From NCBI RefSeq assembly GCF_014651635.1, contig NZ_BMXG01000010.1:101965-165964 (forward strand): a stretch of DNA of 64,000 nucleotides, in the 5' to 3' direction. Under the pieces are notes generated by a model, which was given only the letters and a program-made list of their open reading frames with translations, had not been told where the DNA came from and made no database searches. Positions 51,537-60,135 of this stretch are shown here, one piece after another. The DNA is from Cerasicoccus arenae (GTDB taxonomy: Bacteria; Verrucomicrobiota; Verrucomicrobiia; Opitutales; Cerasicoccaceae). The position numbers and the translations under genes were made by a program. The stretch's first letter is position 1, and each line of letters begins with the position of its first letter.

Positions 51537-53732
51537 CTAAAGGCAAAGTCGAAACTCGGAAGCATCTGGGTGGAGTAGCCAGGCTGGCACCGCTGACCAC
51601 GGGTGGCAATAGCTGTCCAGCTCATCGCCGCCAAAACATTCCCACCAGCAAGTGACTTCTGGGTTAGAATTCATTCCGCCCCAGGCTTCTTTTACCAATT
51701 CGATTATTTGACTTCCGTGTCCGCTCTGTTTGAGCGCTTCCGCATAGTAGATCCAAAAATAGGGGGTACATTTACAGAGCTTCGGATCGTGTCGAGCTTC
51801 GATCAACTGACGTATCATTTCATGGGCCTCGTCACCAGTGGTCATTTTTGAAAGAACGGCGAGTATTTGAGACTGTTCGCTCCAGCCTTTCCGCTTTCCG
51901 TTCTCATCCACACAATCCGAAAAATAGCCGGTTTTTGTGTGATGGAAATATTTACGCGATTGCTCGCGTAGCCGTTCAACCGAAAGCTTTTCAAGGTTCA
52001 GGCTGTGCGTGTATTCACAGGCCTCGGCGCAGGCTAGAAAGGCGTGCACGGCAATAATAAGGAAGGCATTAAGGCCCTGCTGAATCCAAGAGCGCTCCAT
52101 ACCGGGTTCGTTTTGCATGTGCCAGCCCATACCAGGATGGTCAATGAAGACCAATTGACCATGGTCTTCTTCCGGCCCGTGGCCAAATGACTTGGGATTC
52201 GTTTCTACAAGACCACTTGAACCTATACGGTCTTCAAACCACTTCAATACTCGCTCACCACTTTCGAGGGTGGCTTTCACCCGAGAGTTGTTTCCTGGAA
52301 GCGCACGACGGTAGACATCAATGCCCCATACATAAATCAGGCAATAATCGAGTAGGAATACCGGAGGTTGAGCACCTCTGAATACAGCGGGGGTAATGAG
52401 TCCACTGGTTTCATGCTGGCTGGCGGCTATCGCGTCGAAAAAGTGGTGGAGGTGTCCGGGAGACTGGTAGAGCTTGTTCAACCAAAGTGAGTGCCAGAGA
52501 CCGTCGCCGATATACAGCGCCTGCTCTCGGGTCGGGCAATCGATCGCGGTCTCTTGCGTCCCGACTTCAATAGTGTGTAGGCTTGTTTCCCAGAGGCTTT
52601 GCTCTTCGTAATCCTTCGGAGTGAATTCACAGGCCCGAACAAGATCCGCTTGGCGTCGCCAAGCACCGCAGCGGCGTAAGTGCAATGGATGCTTGTCAGG
52701 GCGGAGGACTATGAGGAGGTAGCGAAAGCCGTTGTAGTTGAGTGTACGAAAGCTCGATACACGGCCGGAACTTGGAGGAAACCATCTTCCTGAGTAATCC
52801 GCATCCTTGACATAGGCACGTGGGCGACCGGCTCGTAAACGTTCTGATCCATAGTGGTCGACGCAGCCGTCTTTGCCCTCGATATCGAATTCCGTCTGAG
52901 CGGCGACTTCGTGCCCCAGATCAAAAAGTAAGGCTAGTCCTTTTCCTGAGGCTTCGGCGGTGATTCCCTTCCCAGCAGACCAAGCTTCGCAAACCTTGGT
53001 CAATTGCTGAGTTGAAAGCATATCCCATGGCTCCTCGTCGAGGACTTGGCCCAACTTTACCGCACCATCAAATGGGAAATCCGCGTGATTGGAAACGTAC
53101 GCGGCTGCAATCAGGTTTTCAGCCGGTTGGAACCATTCCCGGAGCGGGGGGACCTCTCTTGGGGCCAGTGTAGCATGCGTGTAAGTCAGTTCGATTGGAG
53201 TCTCCCAGTCGGCGTCATTATACTCCGGAGCCTGCCAGTTTTCCGGATGTCGATTTGCGTCGAACTGATCCACCCAGGCAGTTGCCCAGCTCCGGCGGCA
53301 GTCCGTGGGAATCCAACCGCCCTGGTGCAGGCAGCGCCAATTTTCTATGGGTAAGTCAATGGTTCTATCCGTTTCCCCGGTTCGGTTTACGAGTTGGCAC
53401 CATAGGCCGGGCTTTGCGCTTGAATGGCTTTGTGTGTCGACACCGTAGTAATGTACGATGACTGCGATACAGATGGAGGGGCCAGGACAATCCAGGTGGT
53501 AGGTGTCGACGATACTCTGATTTTTGGGAGCAGGGCAGGGCCCCTGAGACAAATAGCAACCATTTACCCACAAATAGTAGCGAGTATTGGCAGCGATTTG
53601 AAGATCGACGCTCTTGAGGCTTTCTGGGACCTGTAGTTGGGTACGAAAAAGAAGGGTTTGGTTTTTATGAGTTTCTCGTGCCCAGATCCATGTCGGCTCT
53701 GTCGGCAGCATACTTTTCGCGTCGATATTCAT
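51537..53732 (-). CDS. Alpha-L-rhamnosidase-like protein (GH78-type)
   Basis: 731 residues, no signal peptide. An N-terminal sandwich has the rhamnosidase-like WIWARETHKNQTLLFRTQL and NTRYYLWVNGCYLSQGP, then the GH78-like block AIDCPTREQALYIGDGLWHS, which corresponds to the DCPxRDER..GD acid region, and the (alpha/alpha)6 barrel (VKATLESGERVLKWFEDRI, VTCWWECFGGDELDSYCHPW). It would remove terminal rhamnose or a related deoxysugar from imported oligomers; GH106-like or altered specificity is possible because the catalytic block is diverged. It is last of three genes read from the 57099 operator, 85 bp after the esterase. Confidence 0.8.
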   Translation of the reverse strand: MNIDAKSMLPTEPTWIWARETHKNQTLLFRTQLQVPESLKSVDLQIAANTRYYLWVNGCYLSQGPCPAPKNQSIVDTYHLDCPGPSICIAVIVHYYGVDTQSHSSAKPGLWCQLVNRTGETDRTIDLPIENWRCLHQGGWIPTDCRRSWATAWVDQFDANRHPENWQAPEYNDADWETPIELTYTHATLAPREVPPLREWFQPAENLIAAAYVSNHADFPFDGAVKLGQVLDEEPWDMLSTQQLTKVCEAWSAGKGITAEASGKGLALLFDLGHEVAAQTEFDIEGKDGCVDHYGSERLRAGRPRAYVKDADYSGRWFPPSSGRVSSFRTLNYNGFRYLLIVLRPDKHPLHLRRCGAWRRQADLVRACEFTPKDYEEQSLWETSLHTIEVGTQETAIDCPTREQALYIGDGLWHSLWLNKLYQSPGHLHHFFDAIAASQHETSGLITPAVFRGAQPPVFLLDYCLIYVWGIDVYRRALPGNNSRVKATLESGERVLKWFEDRIGSSGLVETNPKSFGHGPEEDHGQLVFIDHPGMGWHMQNEPGMERSWIQQGLNAFLIIAVHAFLACAEACEYTHSLNLEKLSVERLREQSRKYFHHTKTGYFSDCVDENGKRKGWSEQSQILAVLSKMTTGDEAHEMIRQLIEARHDPKLCKCTPYFWIYYAEALKQSGHGSQIIELVKEAWGGMNSNPEVTCWWECFGGDELDSYCHPWSAVPAWLLHPDASEFRLCL

Positions 53733-53817
53733 TTAATAATGTCTGGGTTTGGATCGTGAGTAATTCTCAAAAATGAATCGTTACAATGATTGAGATTGGC
53801 ATCATTGTTGGCGTGGC

Positions 53818-55665
53818 CTATTGCGCTTCAACTTCGAGCACGTAAAACCGTCGTGGTGTCAGAGGCCGAGTGTCCACTATTTTAATGCTATCCGCTTCTG
53901 TATCCGTTTGGATGCTAATACCGGTTTCGATGGTGAAGCTAGGCGCGCCTGCTGATTTTTCTGCGAGCAAGGTCCACTGTTCCGGATCGAGCGTTTCATT
54001 CGATAGTATGCGGTATGTAATGTCTGGGCGTGATAACGCGGGCAGATTAAGTTGCATGTCATCGTTGGCGTTGCTCTTTGTCAGGGTGGGAAGTCGCTCA
54101 TGGGCGTGCTCGTCAGGCTCGGCTCCGAGTGCGTAAGCCAGGATGTTTTGAATGCCGTCGGCGTTCTCGTCTTCACTCGGAGCAGTAGAAAATCCGTTCG
54201 CCCATTCCGTATAGTTTGCCGGTCCTGAATTTACCTCTCTCTGCAAAGTCATGGCGTTCAACTGACCGTACCGCGACCCACTGTTGGGCGTTGGGAAAAC
54301 TTTCAGAACAAAGCGGCCGTTTTCGTCGGCGACCACATTTTCAAGTGCTGCTACATTGTTGGCGTTGTTGGCTGCTTCGAGATCGACGAATTGGTCATCG
54401 ACTTTGTAGCGGCTCATGCGCCCTCGTCCTTGGTCATCATTGTTGTAAGAGGCAAAGAACGTGAGAGTATAGCTAGCCCCTGGCGCTAGCCCGCTGAAGA
54501 GCAGTGCACCAGCATTAGATTCGGTAGCGTCACGCGAACTGAGCCAACTATCGCGGGCTATTGCTTCGTCAAACAGACCTCCCGTGTAAATGCCCTCGTT
54601 ATGGTTGCGTGAGCCAAACGCGTCAAGAAGGCGAACCATGACCTTGGTTCGTCGGCCAGTGTCAGTCGTGGCAAAGGGAAAGGTGACTTCCAAGGTCTTT
54701 TCGAGCCAGCCTTTCGTGCTGTTCCACCAGCGTCCGGAGCTGTCTGCTTCCTGGAGGAATTCCCTGCTGCCAAAGTCTAGAAGAATGGTTTCTCCCTCCT
54801 GTAGCGGGTCTGGATTAATCGTATGGTTGAGCAGCCAGTCGTACATCGGAGACTCGTTGTAGGCCCGGCTCCAGATGCCGTGTCCGCCCGTAGGATACTC
54901 GGAGTAGCGCAAGCCGTTCTCCTCGTAGAAGGTGGAACCATCCGTGTAGTATGGGCTGCCATCGCTATAGTATTCGTAGTTGACGTCATCATCGAGTGGA
55001 AACTGAAGGGCGGGCTTGTTGCCGTCCGCCGCCCGGATGTCGCGGGTCATATTGCGTGAGGTGCCGACGGACGTGGAGCTGTCATTTCTGGCATGGTAGA
55101 TCCAGATTGGGTCGCCAACCAGTCGATCGTAAAAAACGCCGGGGCCAGGAGATCCGTTGATGACTGTAGAAGCCGCGATGATTCCGTCGTAGAGGGAGGC
55201 TGCGGTATAGGCACCCTGACCTCCATTGGAGAGGCCAGTGACGTAAATGCGTGAGGGGTCTATATTATAATCTTCGAGCAGGCTAGCCACCATGCGCATG
55301 GCATCGGTCACGGAGGTTGGATTCCAACTGACCTGATAGTTGTTCTGGGGAGCGTAGATGAAAAATCCCCAGGATTTCGCGTTGCTCAGCAGATTATCGA
55401 TGTTTCCATTAACCTGGCTCGTGTTGTTTTCGCCACCTTCGCCAAAGCCATGAAAAAATAAGACGAGTGGAAACGCGGCACTGCCGTCGTAGCTATCGGG
55501 AACGAAAAGTCTACCCGGCGTTTCTACGGACCCATCGCTTCCCACATCATAATTGTACTCCAGAAATTCGTTGGGATCAGCCGCTTTCAAACTACTGACT
55601 GCGAGGATAAATAGACTGAATCGAAATATGCGGACGCTTAGGGAATAAAATCGAGTTGAGATCAT
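53818..55665 (-). CDS. Secreted alpha/beta-hydrolase esterase (CE1/PHB-depolymerase-like) with Verrucomicrobial C-terminal domain
   Basis: 615 residues, signal peptide ending near SSLKAAD. The catalytic part (about 30-290) has FPLVLFFHGFGEGGEN (oxyanion), the nucleophile in YVTGLSNGGQGAY (Ser146), HARNDSSTSVG (Asp) and PTGGHGIWSRAY (His). These fit feruloyl/acetyl-esterase CE1 and depolymerase-like enzymes. A beta domain (about 300-480) follows. The last 140 residues, EDENADGIQNILAYALGAEP and RRFYVLEVEAQ, are a tail common on secreted proteins of this phylum. It probably strips ester groups from the glycan. Middle gene of the 57099 operon. Confidence 0.84.
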   Translation of the reverse strand: MISTRFYSLSVRIFRFSLFILAVSSLKAADPNEFLEYNYDVGSDGSVETPGRLFVPDSYDGSAAFPLVLFFHGFGEGGENNTSQVNGNIDNLLSNAKSWGFFIYAPQNNYQVSWNPTSVTDAMRMVASLLEDYNIDPSRIYVTGLSNGGQGAYTAASLYDGIIAASTVINGSPGPGVFYDRLVGDPIWIYHARNDSSTSVGTSRNMTRDIRAADGNKPALQFPLDDDVNYEYYSDGSPYYTDGSTFYEENGLRYSEYPTGGHGIWSRAYNESPMYDWLLNHTINPDPLQEGETILLDFGSREFLQEADSSGRWWNSTKGWLEKTLEVTFPFATTDTGRRTKVMVRLLDAFGSRNHNEGIYTGGLFDEAIARDSWLSSRDATESNAGALLFSGLAPGASYTLTFFASYNNDDQGRGRMSRYKVDDQFVDLEAANNANNVAALENVVADENGRFVLKVFPTPNSGSRYGQLNAMTLQREVNSGPANYTEWANGFSTAPSEDENADGIQNILAYALGAEPDEHAHERLPTLTKSNANDDMQLNLPALSRPDITYRILSNETLDPEQWTLLAEKSAGAPSFTIETGISIQTDTEADSIKIVDTRPLTPRRFYVLEVEAQ

Positions 55666-55752
55666 TGTTTGGGGCTGAGATGTATGGTTTTATCTGTATT
55701 CGATGGGGTAAAAGTCCTTCGGCCCGGTTTGCTTGTAATTTAAGCAAGCGGA

Positions 55753-57021
55753 TTAAGAGCTGGGCATTTGAAAGTTGAGTGCCTCCATGACAGCATCGTC
55801 ACCTATGAGCGCATTTTCTGGCCGTGGGTACTCGTCATTGAAAACACGCAGTTCCTCAGGCGGTAGAATGGTAACAAAGCTTTCATCATAACCGCCATCT
55901 GGTGTGTACGGAATCGACTTCCAGTTGAGTTTGAAGTGGTGAGCGAAGAAATTATAGACGGCGCAACGTTTGGAATACCCATAGTCGTGTGCCTCAGTCG
56001 GAAAGTGTGCGTTCTCGATGTTTGGCTCGGCGTCATAGAGAGCGTACACTTTTTGAATATAAGGAAATTCGATATTTGGCGTATTCCTCGTCCAGTCAGC
56101 GCCATCGGAAACAATCAACTGAGGGCGCGGTGCAGCAAGGGCGGCAAACTCGACGTTGCTTGTCTGGTGATGATCGCTCTTATGGATGGGCATGCCACTC
56201 TCGCAACCGCAGCCTCCAAAGAAATGTGCCGAAACTTGAACCACGGGGGCGGATGCCGTTATGCGCTCGTCAATCGCGGTGAGCAGGAATGTCTGCGTGC
56301 CGCCGCCAGATGCGCCGGTAATGCCGATCCGCGTCGGATCGACGTCGGAGCGTGAAAGCAGGTAGTCCAGAACGCATTTGCTGTTCCATGTCTGGAGCAG
56401 TGCCGCTATCGGGATGCTGTGGGTTACTTGGGTAGAATCGCCATGCCCCAGCATATCATAGGCGAAGACGATGGTACCAAGCCGGGCCATCGATGCGCAG
56501 CGCAACTGCATTTGGTCGGTCAGTCTTTTATGGGGCTTATGGCCGTGCGGGCTTAATATGGCAGGGTGGGCATCTGCTGAAGTGGTTGGTAAGTATAAGT
56601 TTCCGGTTACGTAAAATCCGGGAAAACTCTCTATCGCAATATTCTCAACGACGTAGCCGTCCATTTGCCGTCGGCTGTGGATTATCGGGTTAAGACACTG
56701 CTGGGCCTGCGGCATATGGTCCCAGGCGAGGCCTTCGAGAATTCCTTTGTGAATCATCTCTGCGCGCCTTTCCCATGAAATCAGTTCGTTCCAGGTGGAG
56801 GCAAACTGCTTCAAATGTTTATTGGCTTCGGAAGGCGTCCAGTAATCGCCCTGACACAGTAAATGCCTTGAAATGGGTAAATTCATCAAACTTGGGTTTT
56901 TGGTGTATTCTGTTTGCGGCTCTAGGCTCGGAATTTGTTTTTCAGTGCCGGTCGCAACAACGGAAATGCAGAGAAATGGGAAAATTAAGAGACGACGAAA
57001 TCGCGGAGTACATTTTTTCAT
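55753..57021 (-). CDS. Secreted acetylxylan-esterase-like alpha/beta hydrolase
   Basis: 422 residues from the ATG near 57021, which starts MKKCTPRFRRLLIFPFLCIS, a signal peptide; the longer TTG frame from 57114 would run through the operator. The fold is shown by NLYLPTTSADAHPAILSPHG, the domain-conserved YDMLGHGDS, the nucleophile elbow ITGASGGGTQTFLL, LIVSDGADWTRN (Asp) and FPTEAHDYGYSKRC (His). It belongs with acetylxylan-esterase/dienelactone-hydrolase-like proteins (Abhydrolase_7 type). It would deacetylate the polysaccharide outside the cell and leads the operon with the CE1-like esterase and the rhamnosidase-like enzyme. Confidence 0.82.
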   Translation of the reverse strand: MKKCTPRFRRLLIFPFLCISVVATGTEKQIPSLEPQTEYTKNPSLMNLPISRHLLCQGDYWTPSEANKHLKQFASTWNELISWERRAEMIHKGILEGLAWDHMPQAQQCLNPIIHSRRQMDGYVVENIAIESFPGFYVTGNLYLPTTSADAHPAILSPHGHKPHKRLTDQMQLRCASMARLGTIVFAYDMLGHGDSTQVTHSIPIAALLQTWNSKCVLDYLLSRSDVDPTRIGITGASGGGTQTFLLTAIDERITASAPVVQVSAHFFGGCGCESGMPIHKSDHHQTSNVEFAALAAPRPQLIVSDGADWTRNTPNIEFPYIQKVYALYDAEPNIENAHFPTEAHDYGYSKRCAVYNFFAHHFKLNWKSIPYTPDGGYDESFVTILPPEELRVFNDEYPRPENALIGDDAVMEALNFQMPSS

Positions 57022-57098
57022 AGAAAGGTGGTCTTTGCCTACCGCGTCCTTGTTTTCTGGATGAAACCGGGTGCAAGTGATATCAAGCATTTGGCAAC

Positions 57099-57110
57099 TA
57101 TTACGTAAAA
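57099..57110. promoter_or_regulatory. LacI-type operator (esterase / rhamnosidase operon)
   Basis: TATTACGTAAAA, 11 of 12 matches, followed by GCAACG, about 77 bp upstream of the esterase start. It is the last copy found on the right and lies just before the IS30 element. Confidence 0.82.
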
Positions 57111-57259
57111 GCAACGCTGCCAGTCAATGCTTTTCCATTTATTGGATGCAGATAACTTGGCTCAGGCATTTCTTAGGTGGGATCGCTCCTCGATGTCGCG
57201 CTATGTCGCCCTATTGGTTATGGCGATATTTCCGATTAAATTTCAGGCAGATTCCAACT

Positions 57260-58314
57260 TCTAGGGAATAAGAGTGCGGAGGAAAGGCATGTCCTCAAGC
57301 ATTGCGATTTACCACAATCAAAATGCCGAAGAAAACCTACCGTCGTCTCCGCAAAGCGGATTGTAATATAATCTATCGCATGCGTAAAGTCGGAAACAGT
57401 CAGCGTGAGATCGCCTACGTGCTTGGCTGTGCGCAATCGACAGTCAGCAAGGAACTGCGTCGCAACCGTGGATTGACTGCTTACCGACCGAAACAGGCGC
57501 AGCAGAAGTCCGATTACCGGCAATGGCGAAAACGGTCTCGTGAACCCGTTTTTGTCGGCGAGTTGGAGACCAGTGTGCGCTAACGCCTGACCCGCAAACA
57601 CAGCCCGGTACAAATCAGTGGGGCCTTGCGTCGTGAAGGTCGCCGGGCTCCTAGGCGCACGAGCATCTACAGTTTCATCCAGGCTGATCGGCAGCGTGGC
57701 GGGCACCTTTACCTGCAACTGCGAATCAACGGAAAACGTCGCTACCGCTATCGTAACAAGGCTAACCGGAGCAAGCTTCCAGCCCGCGTTGGAATTGGAA
57801 AATGGCCGCCCGTCGTCGACCGACGCGACCGCTATGGCGACTGGGAAGCCGATCTCATCGCAGGCTACCGAGGTGGTGGCCATCTGTTTAGTATCTACGA
57901 GCGTAAGGGCCGCTTCGGGCGTTTTGGTCAAGCTGTCGAGCAAGGATGCCACTGTGCCGCCCAAGCCATCATCGCGGTCTTGCAAGGTTAACGGGGCCAA
58001 CACGATCACCTACGACAACGGTCTGGAGTTCGCCGGGCACCAGCACGTTAGCGAGTCACTCGGAGCAGAAAGCTATTTTTGCCAGCCCTATCACTTTTGA
58101 GAAAAAGGCGGTGTAGAGAACTTTAACGGCCTTGTGTGGCAATACTTAGCCAAGGTAACCGACTTGCTCAATGTGGCCAAGGCTGGCCTTGGCCACATTG
58201 AAACCGAAATCAACGAACGACCACGCAAGACCCTTCACTTCCAATCACTCACCAAGATCAAATGCAGAATCGTATCTCTACAGGCGATTACTATAAATTT
58301 AATTATTCCCTAGA
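57260..58314 (+). mobile_element. IS30-family element, inactive
   Basis: A broken IS30 transposase is framed by exact 12-bp inverted repeats, TCTAGGGAATAA (57260-57271) and TTATTCCCTAGA (58303-58314). Length about 1055 bp, typical of IS30. No matching target duplication could be seen on the flanks, so the insertion is old or the true ends lie a few bases away. It separates the LacI island from the 58.5-64 kb genes. Confidence 0.75.
57323..58313 (+). pseudogene. IS30-family transposase, broken
   Basis: The first piece (ATG 57323) has the IS30 helix-turn-helix (YRRLRKADCNIIYRMRKVG, QREIAYVLGCAQSTVSKELR) and meets an in-frame TAA at about 57581, after which RLTRKHSPVQISGALRREG continues in the same frame. 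The catalytic part has RDRYGDWEADLIAGY (first Asp) and stops at 57991; TITYDNGLEFAGHQHV (second Asp) is in another frame, followed by an in-frame TGA in place of the usual Trp before EKGGVENFNGL (Glu). Thus there are two nonsense codons and one frameshift; the element cannot move itself. Confidence 0.85.
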
Positions 58315-58515
58315 TATTGTAATTCGAGGTTGGTAGTCGAGAAGCTGTTCATAGCGCATTTTACTTTGGCCCGGCAAGCAGTTGGCATGCTCTCGTCTAT
58401 GGTTGGCCGTGTAGGTTCATTTAAAAAAATGCTTGCAACATCACGAGAATTTTCTGATTTTGTGCACGTGCCCATTTTTACAATAAACATCAAATACCTC
58501 AAGCACCCTTACCCT

Positions 58516-59394
58516 ATGTATCGTATAAATTCATTATTGACCTTGCTTTTAGCCCTGTCTTCAGCGTCTGCCTCTGCAGTCGTTTATGAGCAGGATTTTG
58601 GTAACTCCACGGGGACGTTTAATACCGCGTCGAGTAACTCCACCGATTTTATTCCATCGACCCAGCCGGGAGGTGGAGAGCAGTATGTTCGCATTGGTTC
58701 AGGCGACGGAAGCTGGGTATTGCAGCCCTCCACGCTTTCTTCCGGCAGCGGCAGTGAGCTGTTAGCTACCGCATCAAGTAGTAGCTCAAGAAACAAATTT
58801 GCGATTTACGATTTCTTAGACTCAACGAGCCTGTATCAGATGTCTTTCGACGTTGAGTTTAGTGGTGGCACGGATGGTTCATGGAATTTTGTATTTGGCA
58901 ATGGTGACGGCGGAGACAACGATTTCGCCAAAACAGGCAGCGCCATTTCTGCTGCTGAAACATTTGCGAATATCGTATTTCAGTTTGACGCTGGAAGTGG
59001 TATGACAGCTTTCAGTAACGGCACCGAGCTTCTCTCTGATCCATTTTCACAGGACATAGAGTACCGGGTGGAGATTTATGCGAACAATTCAACGTCCGAT
59101 GCGACTTACAATGGTGGCGTAAATACTGTCGTTGCAGGCAGCTACGATTTGTGGGTAGATGGCTTATTGGTCGGTGGTAATCTTCCCAAAAGTAGTTTGG
59201 CCAATGGCATCGCGATCGACTCTTTCACCTTCTGGGGGCAGGATTCAACTGGAAATGGCGCTGCCATTACATTGGACAATATTACATATAGCACGGCAAT
59301 ACCGGAACCTCATGTAATCTGTTTGCCTGTAGCTATTTGCCTGTTCATTTGCTTCCGACAGGTCCGTCGAAAGCCAAGTAATCTCGAACTGTAG
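58516..59394 (+). CDS. PEP-CTERM sorting-domain protein
   Basis: 292 residues from ATG 58516, chosen because it begins a signal peptide (MYRINSLLTLLLALSSASAS); the frame from 58330 adds 62 residues without sense. The mature part is beta-rich (YEQDFGNSTGTFNTASSN, SGGTDGSWNFVFGNGDGG, NGIAIDSFTFWGQD), similar in style to the 43213 protein. The C-terminal signal is AIPEPHVICLPVAICLFICF with a basic tail RQVRRK. Exported and probably surface-linked by exosortase. No LacI-type operator was seen upstream, so it may belong to another regulon; the IS30 end lies about 200 bp upstream. Confidence 0.88.
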   Translation: MYRINSLLTLLLALSSASASAVVYEQDFGNSTGTFNTASSNSTDFIPSTQPGGGEQYVRIGSGDGSWVLQPSTLSSGSGSELLATASSSSSRNKFAIYDFLDSTSLYQMSFDVEFSGGTDGSWNFVFGNGDGGDNDFAKTGSAISAAETFANIVFQFDAGSGMTAFSNGTELLSDPFSQDIEYRVEIYANNSTSDATYNGGVNTVVAGSYDLWVDGLLVGGNLPKSSLANGIAIDSFTFWGQDSTGNGAAITLDNITYSTAIPEPHVICLPVAICLFICFRQVRRKPSNLEL

Positions 59395-59547
59395 ATCTCG
59401 GCCCTTTGTCTTTGTTTGGAAAAGCACTCTCGAAGCGCTTGGCATCTTTGCCCGGCAAATGGATTATCAATTAAATTAGCTACCACTTTGCTGTGGTCAT
59501 CAGTGGCAGTGCCGAACGGATGTAAAAAGCGCAGGAAACATACATAA

Positions 59548-60132
59548 GTGAATATAACAACTACCAGTCTAGCCTTGCTTCTGCTTAGTTGCAGTTTGGC
59601 ACACTCACAAAATTCCGTTAATCTCATTCCGAACCCCGGCCTAGAAGATATTAATGGCAAAGCAGGGTTGCCCAAAGGTTGGGCGCATACCACCTACGGT
59701 AATGGAGTGGAATTTTCTTACATTCAAGATGGTATGCTAGGTGAGAATGTCTATGACGGCGAATCCGCTCTCTGCATTGCAAAGGGCGGAAACTCCCGTG
59801 AAGGTTGGCACATCATCGATAAAGCCCTTCCTGAGGTTCGGGAAGAAAGTGAATACAAATTATCGCTTCAAGTCCGCGGCATTCACTTGGGCAGTGATGA
59901 TCGACTTCGTCTCGCGTTGGTTTGGATGAACGATGCTAAGCAGAAAATTGCTTCGGACGCAGGAACGTTTTCAGTTCCGTCCAGTTTCGAACCGCTTGGG
60001 ATGTTGGCGACTGCGCCAAATGGGAGCCGATACGTCCGTGTTACCATTGGCCTTCTATTAGGTAAAGATGCTGACATTGATGAAAATACCAAGGTGTATC
60101 TGGATCATATCGAATTAGTCGAAGTGGACTGA
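59548..60132 (+). CDS. Secreted jelly-roll (carbohydrate-binding-like) protein
   Basis: 194 residues with a GTG start. A signal peptide (LALLLLSCSLAHSQ) is followed by a single galactose-binding-like beta-sandwich: NLIPNPGLEDINGKAGLPKG, EESEYKLSLQVRGIHLG, VTIGLLLGKDADIDENTKVY and LDHIELVEVD. Such modules bind glycan chains or act as structural caps. It is 3 bp from the prepilin gene and in the same direction as the large enzyme, so the three form an operon. A binding role is inferred from the fold. Confidence 0.75.
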   Translation: MNITTTSLALLLLSCSLAHSQNSVNLIPNPGLEDINGKAGLPKGWAHTTYGNGVEFSYIQDGMLGENVYDGESALCIAKGGNSREGWHIIDKALPEVREESEYKLSLQVRGIHLGSDDRLRLALVWMNDAKQKIASDAGTFSVPSSFEPLGMLATAPNGSRYVRVTIGLLLGKDADIDENTKVYLDHIELVEVD

Positions 60133-60135
60133 CCA

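Noticed and set aside
56605-56618. GGTTACGTAAAATC, another operator-like sequence
   Set aside because: It lies within the acetylxylan-esterase-like coding region with no start nearby; lacks the flanking TAT.
59433-59440. AAGCGCTT palindrome upstream of the jelly-roll gene, similar to a CcpA/LacI-type core
   Set aside because: Only 8 bp, single copy, flanks do not match either the island motif or a full LacI-family site.
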